Counted from the first letter of the stretch, positions 52,121-61,693 are shown. The stretch is 64,000 nucleotides of DNA from Pseudomonas piscis (GCF_009380155.1 NZ_WHUV01000003.1:310001-374000); one strand, 5' to 3'. Notes: generated by a model from the letters alone, not told the origin. Program-made: numbers and translations.

Positions 52121-52245
52121 CATTAACTACCTTTTTGCCACGGACCGCAGATTCTCTAGGCCTTGTTTTATCGAACAATAGGCTGGACCTGCGGCGGAAG
52201 CCGCACGGGGCGACGAAATGGGGAAGGCGCGATCTTATAATTAAA

Positions 52246-52261
52246 TGTCGCGTATTACCAA
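52246..52261. promoter_or_regulatory. ArgR operator upstream of argF
   Basis: TGTCGC-GTATTACC-AA is a full match to the Pseudomonas ArgR half-site TGTCGC-N8-AA. It lies in the argF promoter region; the rest of the 413-bp gap to 52533 holds no gene. Confidence 0.7.
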
Positions 52262-52533
52262 TAGTGCTACGGCGATCAAGGGTGTTCACAGGAGCCGGGA
52301 CGCGAACGCGTCGGCATTTTCAAGATCAGTTTCCAGGCAGCAGCCGGGCATTTGTACACTGCCCCGGCACGGCTTGGCAATCGAAGGGACGCTGCCCGCG
52401 GGGCCGTGGTCGCTTTCTGACCCATGGGCCGTGGATCTGCCGGCCAGGTGAGCCTCGGTCGCCAACCTGAAACATTTCCTAATGCAAAGTGCTGGGGTTA
52501 TAAAGGCGGATCAGCAGCCGGGAAGCGTGTGCG

Positions 52534-52824
52534 ATGGAGTCCAAGGAGCAACAACTTATGACGCTGCTGGGGCTCACGGCCCGGGCTCTTACCGACATGA
52601 CGGCCTCGGTGACCACATTTTCCTTCGAACTGCTGCGCAGCGATGACCAGGTGACCCGGGACGCGGCGCGCAAGATGATCGATCGGATGATGACCCTCAG
52701 TGCCGGCCTCGATGAACATTGGCGCCTGCTTGCCCAGTTGTCGGGCACTTATCCCGGACAAGGACCAGCGGAATCGAGAGTGCCGCTGTCCATGGACAGC
52801 CTGCCCAGGCTGCCGCCCAACTGA
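52534..52824 (+). CDS. small conserved hypothetical helical protein
   Basis: The 96-residue protein is soluble and mostly helical in appearance (QQLMTLLGLTARALTDMTAS, TRDAARKMIDRMMTLSAGLD) with a Pro-rich tail. I do not recognise a family. It has AAGGAG-like sequence inside the start region and typical Pseudomonas codon use. It lies 134 bp before the molybdoprotein gene on the same strand, but co-function is not evident. Confidence 0.65.
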   Translation: MESKEQQLMTLLGLTARALTDMTASVTTFSFELLRSDDQVTRDAARKMIDRMMTLSAGLDEHWRLLAQLSGTYPGQGPAESRVPLSMDSLPRLPPN

Positions 52825-52958
52825 CGGTGGCGAGCATGTCCCGGGTTGATGGTCGTGGATTCATGGGACGAACATCCCTGGCGTGCCTGGTGGACTGACG
52901 CCATAGTCCTGGCTTCCGATGCCTGATCGCAGGTGTCGTCGAACAATAGAGACTGGCC

Positions 52959-55067
52959 ATGACCAAGACTCTCCATCACCGTGCCTGCCACCTGTGCGAA
53001 GCCATCTGCGGCCTGACCCTGGAAATCACCGAAGAGCCGGGAAGCGGCCCGCGGATCACCTCGATCAAGGGCGACCCCCAGGACAGTTTCAGCCGTGGCC
53101 ATATCTGCCCCAAGGCCGTGGCCCTGCAAGACATCCAGGATGATCCGGATCGCCTGCGCCATCCGGTGCGGCGGGTCGGCAATGAATGGCAGCCGATCGA
53201 ATGGGATGAGGCCTTCGCCCTGGTGGCCGAGCGCCTGGCGGATATCCAGCAGCGCCATGGCAAGGATGCGGTGGCCACCTACCAGGGCAATCCCAGCGTG
53301 CATAACTATGGGCTGATGACCCACAGCAACTACTTCCTCGGCCAGCTCAAGAGCCGCAACCGTTTCTCCGCCACTTCGGTGGACCAGTTGCCCCAGCACC
53401 TGGCCAGCTACTTGATGTATGGCCACGGCCTGCTGTTGCCGATTCCCGATATCGATCACACCGACTTCATGCTGATTCTCGGCGGCAATCCCCTGGCTTC
53501 CAATGGCAGCATCATGACCGTGCCCGACGTGGAGAAGCGCCTGAAGGCGATCCAGGCCCGGGGCGGCAAGGTGGTGGTGATCGATCCACGGCGCAGCGAG
53601 ACGGCGGCGATGGCCGACCAGCATCTGTTCATTCGCCCCGGGGGCGACGTGGCCTTGCTGTTCGGCCTGCTGAACAGCATTTTTTTGGACGGCCCGATGC
53701 GCGACAGTCATCTGCAGGTGGATGGATTGGCGCAGGTGCGGGAGGCGATTTCCCGTTTCACCCCGGAGGCCATGAGCCCGTTGTGCGCGATCCCGGCGCC
53801 GCAGATCCGGCAGTTGGCCAGGGAGTTCGCCAGTGCCGACAGGGCGGTCTGCTATGGACGCATGGGCGTCTCGACCCAGGCCTTCGGCACGCTGTGCCAT
53901 TGGTTGCTGCAATTGCTCAACCTGGTCACCGGCAATCTCGACCGGGTGGGCGGCGCGCTGTGTACCGAGCCGGCACTGGACCTGGTGGCGGCGACCTCGG
54001 GCGGTCACTTCAATGCCTGGCAGAGCCGGGTATCCGGACTTCCCGAATACGGCGGCGAGCTGCCGGTATCCGCCTTGGCCGAAGAGATGCTCACCGAGGG
54101 CGAGGGACAGGTCCGGGCCCTGGTTACGGTGGCGGGCAACCCGGTGCTGTCCACGCCCAATGGCCGACGCCTGGAGCAGGCCCTGGACGGCCTGGAGTTC
54201 ATGGTCAGCATCGATCTGTATATCAACGAAACCACCCGTTATGCGGACCTGATCCTGCCGTCCACTTCGGCGCTGGAGAATGATCACTACGACACCACGT
54301 TCAACATGTTCGCGGTGCGTAACGTCAGTCGTTTCAACCGGGCGATATTGCCCAAGCCCGAGGGGGCTTTGCACGATTGGGAAATCTTCGTCGGCCTGGC
54401 CAAGGCGTTCGCCGCGAGAACCGGCAACAGCCTCAAGCCGACCATGGCTCCGGCGCAGATGATCGACCTGGGATTGCGTGCCGGACGTTATGGCGACGGG
54501 GCGCCGCTCAAGCTATCCCTGGCAACCCTGGACCTGCACCCCCACGGCATCGACCTGGGGCCGTTGCAGCCGAACCTGGCGCAACGCCTGAAGACCGAGA
54601 ACCGACGGATCCAGGCAGCGCCAGCGGCGATCATGGCGGACCTGCAACGTTTTGCCGCACAGCCTGTACCGCAGGTGGATGAGCTGCTGCTGATCGGGCG
54701 GCGGCATGTGCGCAGCAACAATTCCTGGATGCACAATTATCATCGCCTGGTCAAAGGCAAGCCGCGCCATCAATTGCTGATGCATCCGCAAGACTTGACC
54801 CAGCGTGGCTTGAGCGATGGCCAGCGAGTACGCATCAGTTCCCGGGTTGGCACGGTGGAGGTCGAGGTACTGGCCAGCGCCGATATGATGCCGGGAGTCG
54901 TAAGCCTGCCCCATGGCTGGGGGCACGCCCGCCCGGGTGTGCAGATGGAGATCGCCAGCGGACAACCAGGCTGCAGTGCCAATGACTTGACCGATGAGCG
55001 CCATCTGGATGCGTTGTCGGGGAATGCGGCGCTCAATGGCGTGCCGGTCAAGGTGGTGGCGGCCTGA
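52959..55067 (+). CDS. molybdopterin oxidoreductase (formate dehydrogenase/nitrate reductase-like), cytoplasmic
   Basis: The 702-residue protein starts with a 4Fe-4S domain (C10, C13, C17, C50 in CHLCEAIC and GHICPKA), then molybdopterin domains with LILGGNPLASNGSI, VVVIDPRRSETA and IRPGGDVALLFGLLN, and a C-terminal dinucleotide-binding domain (WMHNYHRLVKGKPRHQLLMH, SLPHGWGHARPG). At the usual metal-ligand site it reads ATSVDQLPQH, with no Cys or Sec, so another residue must bind molybdenum. No signal peptide or partner subunit is present. The substrate is unknown. Confidence 0.85.
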   Translation: MTKTLHHRACHLCEAICGLTLEITEEPGSGPRITSIKGDPQDSFSRGHICPKAVALQDIQDDPDRLRHPVRRVGNEWQPIEWDEAFALVAERLADIQQRHGKDAVATYQGNPSVHNYGLMTHSNYFLGQLKSRNRFSATSVDQLPQHLASYLMYGHGLLLPIPDIDHTDFMLILGGNPLASNGSIMTVPDVEKRLKAIQARGGKVVVIDPRRSETAAMADQHLFIRPGGDVALLFGLLNSIFLDGPMRDSHLQVDGLAQVREAISRFTPEAMSPLCAIPAPQIRQLAREFASADRAVCYGRMGVSTQAFGTLCHWLLQLLNLVTGNLDRVGGALCTEPALDLVAATSGGHFNAWQSRVSGLPEYGGELPVSALAEEMLTEGEGQVRALVTVAGNPVLSTPNGRRLEQALDGLEFMVSIDLYINETTRYADLILPSTSALENDHYDTTFNMFAVRNVSRFNRAILPKPEGALHDWEIFVGLAKAFAARTGNSLKPTMAPAQMIDLGLRAGRYGDGAPLKLSLATLDLHPHGIDLGPLQPNLAQRLKTENRRIQAAPAAIMADLQRFAAQPVPQVDELLLIGRRHVRSNNSWMHNYHRLVKGKPRHQLLMHPQDLTQRGLSDGQRVRISSRVGTVEVEVLASADMMPGVVSLPHGWGHARPGVQMEIASGQPGCSANDLTDERHLDALSGNAALNGVPVKVVAA

Positions 55068-55163
55068 GATGTCTGTCGGAGAGGCCAAGCAGCGCGCTCA
55101 GGATTCCGTTACAATGCGCCACCGTGCCGACAACAGAGTCGGAAAGTTCAGCCGAGGTGTTCC

Positions 55164-55505
55164 ATGGATATCATCGAAACTATTAAAGAGCAGATTGCCA
55201 ACAACACCATTCTGCTTTACATGAAAGGCTCGCCGAATGCCCCACAGTGTGGCTTCTCCGCGAAAGCCGCGCAGGCCGTGATGGGGTGTGGCGAGAAGTT
55301 CGCTTACGTGGACATCCTGCAGAACCCGGAAATTCGCGCCAACCTGCCCAAGTACGCCAACTGGCCAACCTTCCCGCAACTGTGGGTCGATGGTGAGCTG
55401 GTCGGTGGCAGCGACATCATGGCGGAGATGTTCGCCAACGGTGAACTGCAGACCCTGATCAAGGCCGCTGCCGAGAAAGCAGCCGCAGCCAAGACCGAAG
55501 CCTGA
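55164..55505 (+). CDS. grxD: monothiol glutaredoxin Grx4
   Basis: The 113-residue protein has the CGFS active site in GSPNAPQCGFSAKAAQAV (Cys29), WPTFPQLWVDGELVGGSDI for glutathione and cluster binding, and an Ala-rich C-terminal tail. CGFS glutaredoxins bridge a 2Fe-2S cluster and deliver it to target proteins. It is monocistronic with a strong bidirectional terminator shared with bfr. Confidence 0.95.
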   Translation: MDIIETIKEQIANNTILLYMKGSPNAPQCGFSAKAAQAVMGCGEKFAYVDILQNPEIRANLPKYANWPTFPQLWVDGELVGGSDIMAEMFANGELQTLIKAAAEKAAAAKTEA

Positions 55506-55572
55506 TCCAGGTTGCCTTGCGGGAGCGAGAACACTCGCTCCTGTGCATTGCGTGAATATATCCACGTAATGC

Positions 55573-55608
55573 AAAAAGCCCCGCTTCTGGAAAGAAGCGG
55601 GGCTTTTT
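55573..55608. terminator. bidirectional rho-independent terminator between grxD and bfr
   Basis: AAAAAGCCCCGCTTC pairs with GAAGCGGGGCTTTTT around a 6-nt loop, with T-runs on both sides. Confidence 0.92.
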
Positions 55609-55633
55609 ATTGTCGGGAATATTACGAGTTAAG

Positions 55634-56107
55634 TTACTCGTCACCCATTTGCGATTGCAGATAGTTCTCGATACCAACTTTATCGATCAGGCCTAGTTGG
55701 GTTTCCAGCCAGTCGATATGTTCTTCTTCGGATTCGAGAATATCTTCCAGCAGTTCACGGCTGCCGAAGTCGCCGGCCGATTCACAGTGGGCGATCGCTG
55801 CCTTGAGGTCGGCATGGCCGGTACGCTCGATGCGCAGGTCGCACTCGAGCATTTCCTTGGTGTGTTCGCCGATGTGCAGCTTGCCCAGGTCCTGGACGTT
55901 GGGCAGGCCTTCGAGGAAGAGGATGCGCTTGATCAGCTTGTCCGCATGCTTCATCTCGTCGATGGACTCGTGGTACTCGTGCTTGCCCAGCTTGTTCAGG
56001 CCCCAATCTTCGTACATGCGGGCATGCAGGAAGTACTGATTGATCGCGACCAGTTCATTGGCAAGGATTTTATTGAGATGCTGGATGACTGTAATGTCGC
56101 CTTTCAT
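55634..56107 (-). CDS. bfr: bacterioferritin
   Basis: The 157-residue protein starts MKGDITVIQHLNKILANELV and contains the ferroxidase ligands (E18, E51, H54, E94, E127, H130 by family pattern) in YHESIDEMKHADKLIKRILF and ESEEEHIDWLETQLGLI. M52 is the heme ligand. It forms a 24-subunit iron-storage shell; the adjacent bfd gene encodes the ferredoxin that helps release the iron. Confidence 0.95.
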   Translation of the reverse strand: MKGDITVIQHLNKILANELVAINQYFLHARMYEDWGLNKLGKHEYHESIDEMKHADKLIKRILFLEGLPNVQDLGKLHIGEHTKEMLECDLRIERTGHADLKAAIAHCESAGDFGSRELLEDILESEEEHIDWLETQLGLIDKVGIENYLQSQMGDE

Positions 56108-56270
56108 GATGGGGTCCTGCCCTTTAATTAGTTGAACACGGGCAGAGTCTGAGCCGCATATAGATTACTGTCAAACCTAAGTTATTGAATAATATATAAA
56201 AATTAATCGGAATAAGAATGTTTGTGTTCCGCGTTTTGCACCTAAGCAATTGAATTGCAGGCATAAAAAA

Positions 56271-56290
56271 ACCGGACACTAGGTCCGGTT
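56271..56290 (-). terminator. rho-independent terminator of bfd
   Basis: ACCGGAC pairs with GTCCGGT; leftward it is followed by a run of seven T. It lies 21 bp after the bfd stop. Confidence 0.85.
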
Positions 56291-56310
56291 CTTGAATCTG
56301 GGTGTTTAAA

Positions 56311-56529
56311 TCAGGCGACGCTGAATTCCACAGGATAGGGAATCGCTGCTTGGGCGGTCTGCAATTCGGTCAGCGTCTCGCGGACTACCTGCTTGGCCAG
56401 GCAAGCACATTTGCCACATTGGCTGGCAACGCCGGTCGCCTGGCGCACTTCACGGTAGCTGCAGCAACCTTCGTAGATCGCTTCGCGGATTTGGCCGTCG
56501 GTGACACCGGTGCAGAGGCAGACATACAT
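56311..56529 (-). CDS. bfd: bacterioferritin-associated ferredoxin
   Basis: The 72-residue protein binds a 2Fe-2S cluster through C4, C6, C38 and C41 (MYVCLCTGVTDGQI, SQCGKCACLAKQ). It reduces the iron core of bacterioferritin to mobilise iron. A Fur-box-like sequence in the promoter fits iron-starvation induction. It is a separate unit from bfr, with its own terminator between. Confidence 0.95.
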   Translation of the reverse strand: MYVCLCTGVTDGQIREAIYEGCCSYREVRQATGVASQCGKCACLAKQVVRETLTELQTAQAAIPYPVEFSVA

Positions 56530-56576
56530 AAGATGAGAACCGTCGCTGGTTAGGGCTCAATTGCGATGGATCTTAA

Positions 56577-56597
56577 TGTTAACGAGAATGATTGTCA
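56577..56597. promoter_or_regulatory. Fur-box-like sequence upstream of bfd
   Basis: TGTTAACGAGAATGATTGTC contains GAGAATGATTGTC, similar to the Fur consensus GATAATGATNATC. The position 50-70 bp upstream of bfd fits an iron-repressed promoter. Confidence 0.6.
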
Positions 56598-56853
56598 AAG
56601 TGGTTTCGACAGCATTTCCTGCGGTTTTCCGTCGGGGTGACGAATGGCTTTTGCTCCCGTTAATGACAGATAAGCGGTATTTTTCGCCTTGTGGGCCAGC
56701 TTGGGAAAAAACCACTAAGGACAGCTTAAAAACGCCGTGTATGATGCTCGGTTCATGCGAAGCGGGGTCAGGTCATGCAGCTGTCGTATCAAAATGACAG
56801 ACTCGAGGCCGGTCCCCTTCTTCCATCAGTACGTCCACACCAGGAGATATCCA

Positions 56854-57456
56854 ATGAGCGTTCTCGTAGGCAAACAAGCCCCTGACTTCACCGTCCCGGC
56901 CGTTCTCGGCAATGGCGAAATCGTCGACAGCTTCACCCTGTCCTCGGCCATCAAAGGCAAATACGGCCTGGTGTTCTTCTACCCACTGGACTTCACCTTC
57001 GTCTGCCCGTCCGAGCTGATCGCCCTGGACCACCGCATGGCTGACTTCAAGGCACGCAACGTGGAAGTGATCGCCGTGTCGATCGACTCGCACTTCACCC
57101 ACAACGCCTGGCGTAACACCCCGATCAATGCCGGCGGCATCGGTCAGGTTCAATACATCATGGCTGCCGACATGAAGCACGAAATCGCCAAGGCCTACGA
57201 CGTAGAGTCCGAAGGCGGCGTGGCTTTCCGTGGCGCCTTCCTGATCGACGACAAGGGCGTGGTTCGCTCGCAGATCGTCAACGACCTGCCACTGGGCCGT
57301 AACATGGAAGAGCTGATCCGTCTGGTCGACGCCCTGCAATTCCACGAAGAGCACGGCGAAGTCTGCCCTGCCAACTGGAAAAAAGGCGACAAAGGCATGA
57401 CCGCTTCGCCAGAAGGCGTTGCTGCCTACCTGACCGAGAACGCCGGCAAGCTGTAA
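56854..57456 (+). CDS. 2-Cys peroxiredoxin (AhpC/Prx1 type)
   Basis: The 200-residue enzyme has the peroxidatic Cys in FYPLDFTFVCPSELIA (about residue 51) and the resolving Cys in HGEVCPANWKKG (about 172). It reduces hydrogen and organic peroxides with thioredoxin or AhpF. GGAGAT precedes the ATG at 56854. It is the PA3529-type gene and is followed by a bidirectional terminator. Confidence 0.93.
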   Translation: MSVLVGKQAPDFTVPAVLGNGEIVDSFTLSSAIKGKYGLVFFYPLDFTFVCPSELIALDHRMADFKARNVEVIAVSIDSHFTHNAWRNTPINAGGIGQVQYIMAADMKHEIAKAYDVESEGGVAFRGAFLIDDKGVVRSQIVNDLPLGRNMEELIRLVDALQFHEEHGEVCPANWKKGDKGMTASPEGVAAYLTENAGKL

Positions 57457-57470
57457 GGCCTGGCATCTCG

Positions 57471-57505
57471 CATAAAAAAACCGGCCTCAGGGCCGGTTTT
57501 TTTAT
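57471..57505. terminator. bidirectional terminator between the peroxiredoxin gene and rnt
   Basis: ATAAAAAAA-CCGGCC-TCAG-GGCCGG-TTTTTTTAT (57472-57505) is a stem-loop with T-runs on both sides. Confidence 0.92.
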
Positions 57506-57515
57506 GCAGCGATCT

Positions 57516-58184
57516 TCAGTCGTCGAAGTCCTGCCAGCCGCCCATTTCCTTCCAGCGGTTGACGATGCCGCAGAACAACTCGGCGGTCTTCTCGGTGTCG
57601 TAGCGCGCCGAGTGTGCCTCGCGACCGTCGAAGTCGATGTCTGCGCTCTGGCAGGCCTTGGCCAGTACCGTCTGACCGTACGCCAGGCCCGCCAGGGTGG
57701 CGGTGTCGAAGCTGGAGAACGGATGGAACGGGTTGCGCTTCATATCCAGGCGCGCCACGGCGGCGTTGAGGAAGCCCAGGTCGAAGCTGCTGTTATGGCC
57801 GACCAGGATCGCGCGCTTGCAACCGTTGGCCTTCAAGGCCTTGCGCACCCCGCGGAAGATATCCGTGAGGGCGGTCTCTTCGCTGACGGCCATGCGCAGG
57901 GGGTGATCGAGCTTGATCCCGGTGAACTCCAGGGCCGCCGGCTCGATGTTCGCTCCCTCGAAAGGCTCGACCCGGAAGAAGTAGGTGTGCTCGGGGAACA
58001 CGAAGCCTTTTTCGTCCATGCCGATGGTGGTAGCGGCGATTTCCAGCAGGGCGTCGGTGGCGCAGTTGAAGCCGCCGGTCTCTACGTCGACGACAACTGG
58101 CAGGTAGCCGCGAAAGCGTGCGGCCATGGGGTGGCGAGGGCCACCGCTGCCTTCTTGTTCATCGTCGAAATGTTCGTCACTCAC
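57516..58184 (-). CDS. rnt: ribonuclease T
   Basis: The 222-residue DEDDh exonuclease has motif I VVDVETGGFN, motif II VGHNSSFDLGFLNAA and motif III with H-D in HSARYDTEKTAELF. It trims 3' ends of tRNA and other stable RNAs. The GTG start at 58184 overlaps the pyrC stop (GTGA), so the genes are coupled; an upstream extension through pyrC in this frame is not real. Confidence 0.94.
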   Translation of the reverse strand: MSDEHFDDEQEGSGGPRHPMAARFRGYLPVVVDVETGGFNCATDALLEIAATTIGMDEKGFVFPEHTYFFRVEPFEGANIEPAALEFTGIKLDHPLRMAVSEETALTDIFRGVRKALKANGCKRAILVGHNSSFDLGFLNAAVARLDMKRNPFHPFSSFDTATLAGLAYGQTVLAKACQSADIDFDGREAHSARYDTEKTAELFCGIVNRWKEMGGWQDFDD

Positions 58185-59227
58185 GAGTGATCCTCCAGCA
58201 GGCGCCAGCGCAGTTTTTCCCCGGCGCGCAGCGGAATGACAGTCAGCTCGCCGAACGGCAGGCTGGCGGGGGCGGTCCATTCTTCACGAACCAGGGTGAT
58301 ACGGTCGGTGTTGGCCGGCAGGCCATAGAAGCGTGGGCCATTGAGGCTGGCGAAGGCTTCCAGCTTGTCCAGCGCATTGCGTTGTTCAAAGGCCTCGGCG
58401 TACAACTCGATGGCGGCAAACGCGGTATAGCAGCCGGCACAACCGCAGGCGGCTTCCTTGGCATGCTGGGCGTGAGGCGCGGAGTCGGTGCCGAGGAAGA
58501 ACTTCTCGCTACCGCTGGTAGCAGCATCCAGCAGGGCATGCTGGTGGACGTTGCGCTTGAGGATCGGCAGGCAATAGAAGTGCGGGCGAATCCCGCCTAC
58601 CAGCATGTGGTTGCGGTTATAGAGCAGGTGATGCGCGGTGATGGTGGCGCCGACGTTGGCCGGGGCTTCCTTGACGAACTGCACTGCATCGGCGGTGGTG
58701 ATGTGTTCGAACACCACCTTCAGCGTCGGGAAGCGTTCGACCACGCGCCGCATGTGTTCGTCGATGAAGATCTTCTCGCGGTCGAAGACATCGATGTCGC
58801 CGTGGGTCACTTCACCGTGGACCAGCAGCGGCAGGCCGACTTCGGCCATGGCTTCGAGTACCGGGAAGATCTTGTCGATGCTGGTCACGCCCGAGTCCGA
58901 GTTGGTGGTCGCGCCGGCCGGATACAGCTTGGCGGCGTGCACGAAGCCGCTGGCCTTGGCTTCGCGGATCTCGTCCGGCTGGGTACGGTCGGTGAGGTAG
59001 AGCACCATCAGCGGCTCGAAGCGGCTGCCGGCCGGGCGGGCGGCGAGGATGCGCTGGCGATAGGCGTCGGCTTGTGCGGCATTGCGCACTGGAGGCACCA
59101 GGTTGGGCATGATGATCGCGCGGCCAAAGGTGCGCGCGACATCTGCGACTGTATTGGGCAACACGGCACCATCGCGAAGATGGATATGCCAGTCGTCGGG
59201 ACGCAATAGGGTCAGGCGGTCGGACAT
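58181..59227 (-). CDS. pyrC: dihydroorotase
   Basis: The 348-residue zinc enzyme closes N-carbamoyl-aspartate to dihydroorotate in pyrimidine synthesis. It has PDDWHIHLRDG for metal binding, the carboxylated Lys in KLYPAGATTNSDSGV, the HGE and HH ligands in LLVHGEVTHGDID and ITAHHLLYN, and FLGTDSAPHAQHAKE near the end. It is the class II (PyrC) type. Confidence 0.96.
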   Translation of the reverse strand: MSDRLTLLRPDDWHIHLRDGAVLPNTVADVARTFGRAIIMPNLVPPVRNAAQADAYRQRILAARPAGSRFEPLMVLYLTDRTQPDEIREAKASGFVHAAKLYPAGATTNSDSGVTSIDKIFPVLEAMAEVGLPLLVHGEVTHGDIDVFDREKIFIDEHMRRVVERFPTLKVVFEHITTADAVQFVKEAPANVGATITAHHLLYNRNHMLVGGIRPHFYCLPILKRNVHQHALLDAATSGSEKFFLGTDSAPHAQHAKEAACGCAGCYTAFAAIELYAEAFEQRNALDKLEAFASLNGPRFYGLPANTDRITLVREEWTAPASLPFGELTVIPLRAGEKLRWRLLEDHS

Positions 59228-59384
59228 GGGAGGTTCCAGGCGGGTAAAACTAGGGGGGAATGCTACCGGAAAAGACTCTTGCAGGCACTCGCTATCAAGT
59301 TTTGCTCAGAGCGACCGATAGCCCGAAGGTATGGCGTATTCACGCCTGTCGATTTTTCTGTTGTACACGTCAGTGGAGCCTCCC

Positions 59385-60299
59385 GTGCGCCAGCGTTATC
59401 TAGCCTTGCTCAGTGTGTTTGCCAGCCTGCCCGCGATGGCTCTCACTTTCCAGACTCGCCTGGAGAGCATTGAGTGGACGGTCGAAGGCGACAAGTTCGA
59501 ATGCCGCTTGATCCAGCCGGTGACCGATTTCGGTTCTGGTGAGTTCGTGCGCCGGGCCGGCGAACAAGCGATCTTCCGCCTCAAGAGTTTCAACCCGATG
59601 CAGGCGGGTGGCTCGGCGACCCTGCTCGCGGCTGCCGCGCCTTGGCAGCCCGGTCGTGGCGACATCAACCTCGGGGCGGTCAAGGCCGGCACCGATGGCG
59701 TGTTGTTCAACAGCAACCAGATGCAAGCTGGCCGCCTGATCATCGGCTTGCTGGAAGGGCGCAGCCCGGTGGTCCGTCATTACTCCCGCGAGGGCGGCGT
59801 TTCCGAGGTTCGCCTGCTACCGGTGAAGTTCAGCAAGGCCTATGGCGACTATCAAACCTGCATGACCAAGTTGCTGCCGATGAACTACGACCAGATCAAG
59901 CAGGCCGAGATCGGTTTCCCTGGAGGTGGTATCGAGCTCGATGCCCGGGCCAAGGCCAAGCTGCAGGTCATGGTGGACTTCATCAAGGCCGACCCGACGG
60001 TCAATCACATTGAGCTCGATGGCCACTCGGACAACAGCGGCAATCGCCTGACCAACCGTGACCTGTCGCGGCGCCGGGCCCTGGCGGTGATGGAGTTCTT
60101 CAAGGCCAATGGCCTGGCCGAAAACCAGATCGTCGTGCGTTTCCATGGCGAACGCTATCCATTGGCACCCAATACCAATGCCGCCAACCGGGCCAAGAAT
60201 CGTCGGGTCAACGTGCATCTGGAGCGGGCCGCCCCCGCCGAGAAACCTGCCCCGGCGCCCCAGGCGGCCTCCGGAGCGGGGGCTGCGGCCACTTCCTGA
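59385..60299 (+). CDS. motY: flagellar motor T-ring protein MotY
   Basis: The 304-residue exported protein begins with a signal peptide (RYLALLSVFASLPAMA), has an N-terminal MotY-type domain and a C-terminal OmpA-like peptidoglycan-binding domain (HSDNSGNRLTNRDLSRRRAL, ANRAKNRRVNVHL). MotY holds stators around the flagellar basal body. The GTG at 59385 with GGAG upstream gives a proper signal peptide; the longer frame from 59331 does not. Confidence 0.88.
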   Translation: MRQRYLALLSVFASLPAMALTFQTRLESIEWTVEGDKFECRLIQPVTDFGSGEFVRRAGEQAIFRLKSFNPMQAGGSATLLAAAAPWQPGRGDINLGAVKAGTDGVLFNSNQMQAGRLIIGLLEGRSPVVRHYSREGGVSEVRLLPVKFSKAYGDYQTCMTKLLPMNYDQIKQAEIGFPGGGIELDARAKAKLQVMVDFIKADPTVNHIELDGHSDNSGNRLTNRDLSRRRALAVMEFFKANGLAENQIVVRFHGERYPLAPNTNAANRAKNRRVNVHLERAAPAEKPAPAPQAASGAGAAATS

Positions 60300-60428
60300 C
60301 CCGGTTTTCATCGTCGCCCGCCTGACATATTTTGTCGCCTGGGCGTCATAAGCTGTCGCCCCTCTGTAAATTATCCGCATTGACCGGTAGACTCGACGGC
60401 TTTCCGTACAACCCCGTGGAGTGATGGC

Positions 60429-61646
60429 ATGGCGGACGTTAACAAGGTCGTTCTCGCGTATTCGGGCGGCCTGGACACTTCGGTGATCCTCAAGTGGCTG
60501 CAGGATACCTACAACTGTGAAGTAGTGACTTTCACTGCTGACCTGGGCCAGGGCGAGGAGGTCGAACCGGCCCGCGCCAAGGCACAAGCCATGGGTGTCA
60601 AAGAGATCTATATCGACGATCTGCGCGAAGAATTCGTGCGTGACTTCGTCTTCCCGATGTTCCGCGCCAATACCGTCTATGAAGGCGAGTACCTGCTGGG
60701 TACCTCCATCGCCCGTCCGCTGATCGCCAAGCGCCTGATCGAGATCGCCAACGAGACCGGCGCCGACGCCATCTCCCACGGTGCTACCGGCAAGGGCAAC
60801 GACCAGGTGCGTTTCGAACTCGGCGCCTATGCCTTGAAGCCCGGCGTGAAGGTGATCGCCCCTTGGCGCGAATGGGACCTGCTGTCCCGCGAGAAGCTGA
60901 TGGACTACGCCGAGAAGCACGCCATCCCGATCGAGCGCCATGGCAAGAAGAAATCCCCGTATTCCATGGACGCCAACCTGCTGCACATCTCCTATGAAGG
61001 CGGCGTGCTGGAAGACACCTGGACCGAGCACGAAGAAGACATGTGGCGCTGGACCGTCTCCCCGGAGAAGGCCCCCAATACCCCGACCTACATCGAGCTG
61101 ACCTACCGCAACGGCGACATCGTCGCCATCGATGGCGTCGAGATGAGCCCGGCCACCGTGCTGGCGACCCTGAACCGCATCGGCGGCGAGAACGGCATCG
61201 GTCGCCTGGACATCGTCGAGAACCGCTACGTAGGCATGAAGTCCCGTGGCTGCTACGAGACTCCTGGCGGCACCATCATGCTCAAGGCCCACCGTGCCAT
61301 CGAGTCCATCACCCTGGATCGTGAAGTGGCTCACCTCAAAGACGAGCTGATGCCCAAGTACGCCAGCCTGATCTACACCGGCTACTGGTGGAGCCCGGAG
61401 CGCTTGATGCTGCAACAGATGATTGACGCCTCCCAGGCCAGCGTGAACGGTGTGGTACGCCTGAAGCTGTACAAGGGCAACGTCATCGTCACCGGCCGCA
61501 AGTCCGACGATTCGCTGTTCGACGCTAACATCGCCACCTTCGAAGAAGATGGCGGCGCCTATAACCAGGCGGACGCGGCAGGCTTCATCAAGCTCAATGC
61601 GTTGCGCATGCGCATCGCCGCCAACAAGGGCCGGAGCATGCTCTGA
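60429..61646 (+). CDS. argG: argininosuccinate synthase
   Basis: The 405-residue enzyme condenses citrulline and aspartate in arginine synthesis. It has the ATP pyrophosphatase loop VLAYSGGLDTSVILKWL, SHGATGKGNDQVRFELG, and the C-terminal STPGGT-like YETPGGTIMLKAHRAIESI. It is the type-I ArgG. A strong terminator follows. Confidence 0.97.
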   Translation: MADVNKVVLAYSGGLDTSVILKWLQDTYNCEVVTFTADLGQGEEVEPARAKAQAMGVKEIYIDDLREEFVRDFVFPMFRANTVYEGEYLLGTSIARPLIAKRLIEIANETGADAISHGATGKGNDQVRFELGAYALKPGVKVIAPWREWDLLSREKLMDYAEKHAIPIERHGKKKSPYSMDANLLHISYEGGVLEDTWTEHEEDMWRWTVSPEKAPNTPTYIELTYRNGDIVAIDGVEMSPATVLATLNRIGGENGIGRLDIVENRYVGMKSRGCYETPGGTIMLKAHRAIESITLDREVAHLKDELMPKYASLIYTGYWWSPERLMLQQMIDASQASVNGVVRLKLYKGNVIVTGRKSDDSLFDANIATFEEDGGAYNQADAAGFIKLNALRMRIAANKGRSML

Positions 61647-61693
61647 ATCCCTGAGCGGCCGTGACAGGCCGCCATAGGCACACCGTCGTACCC

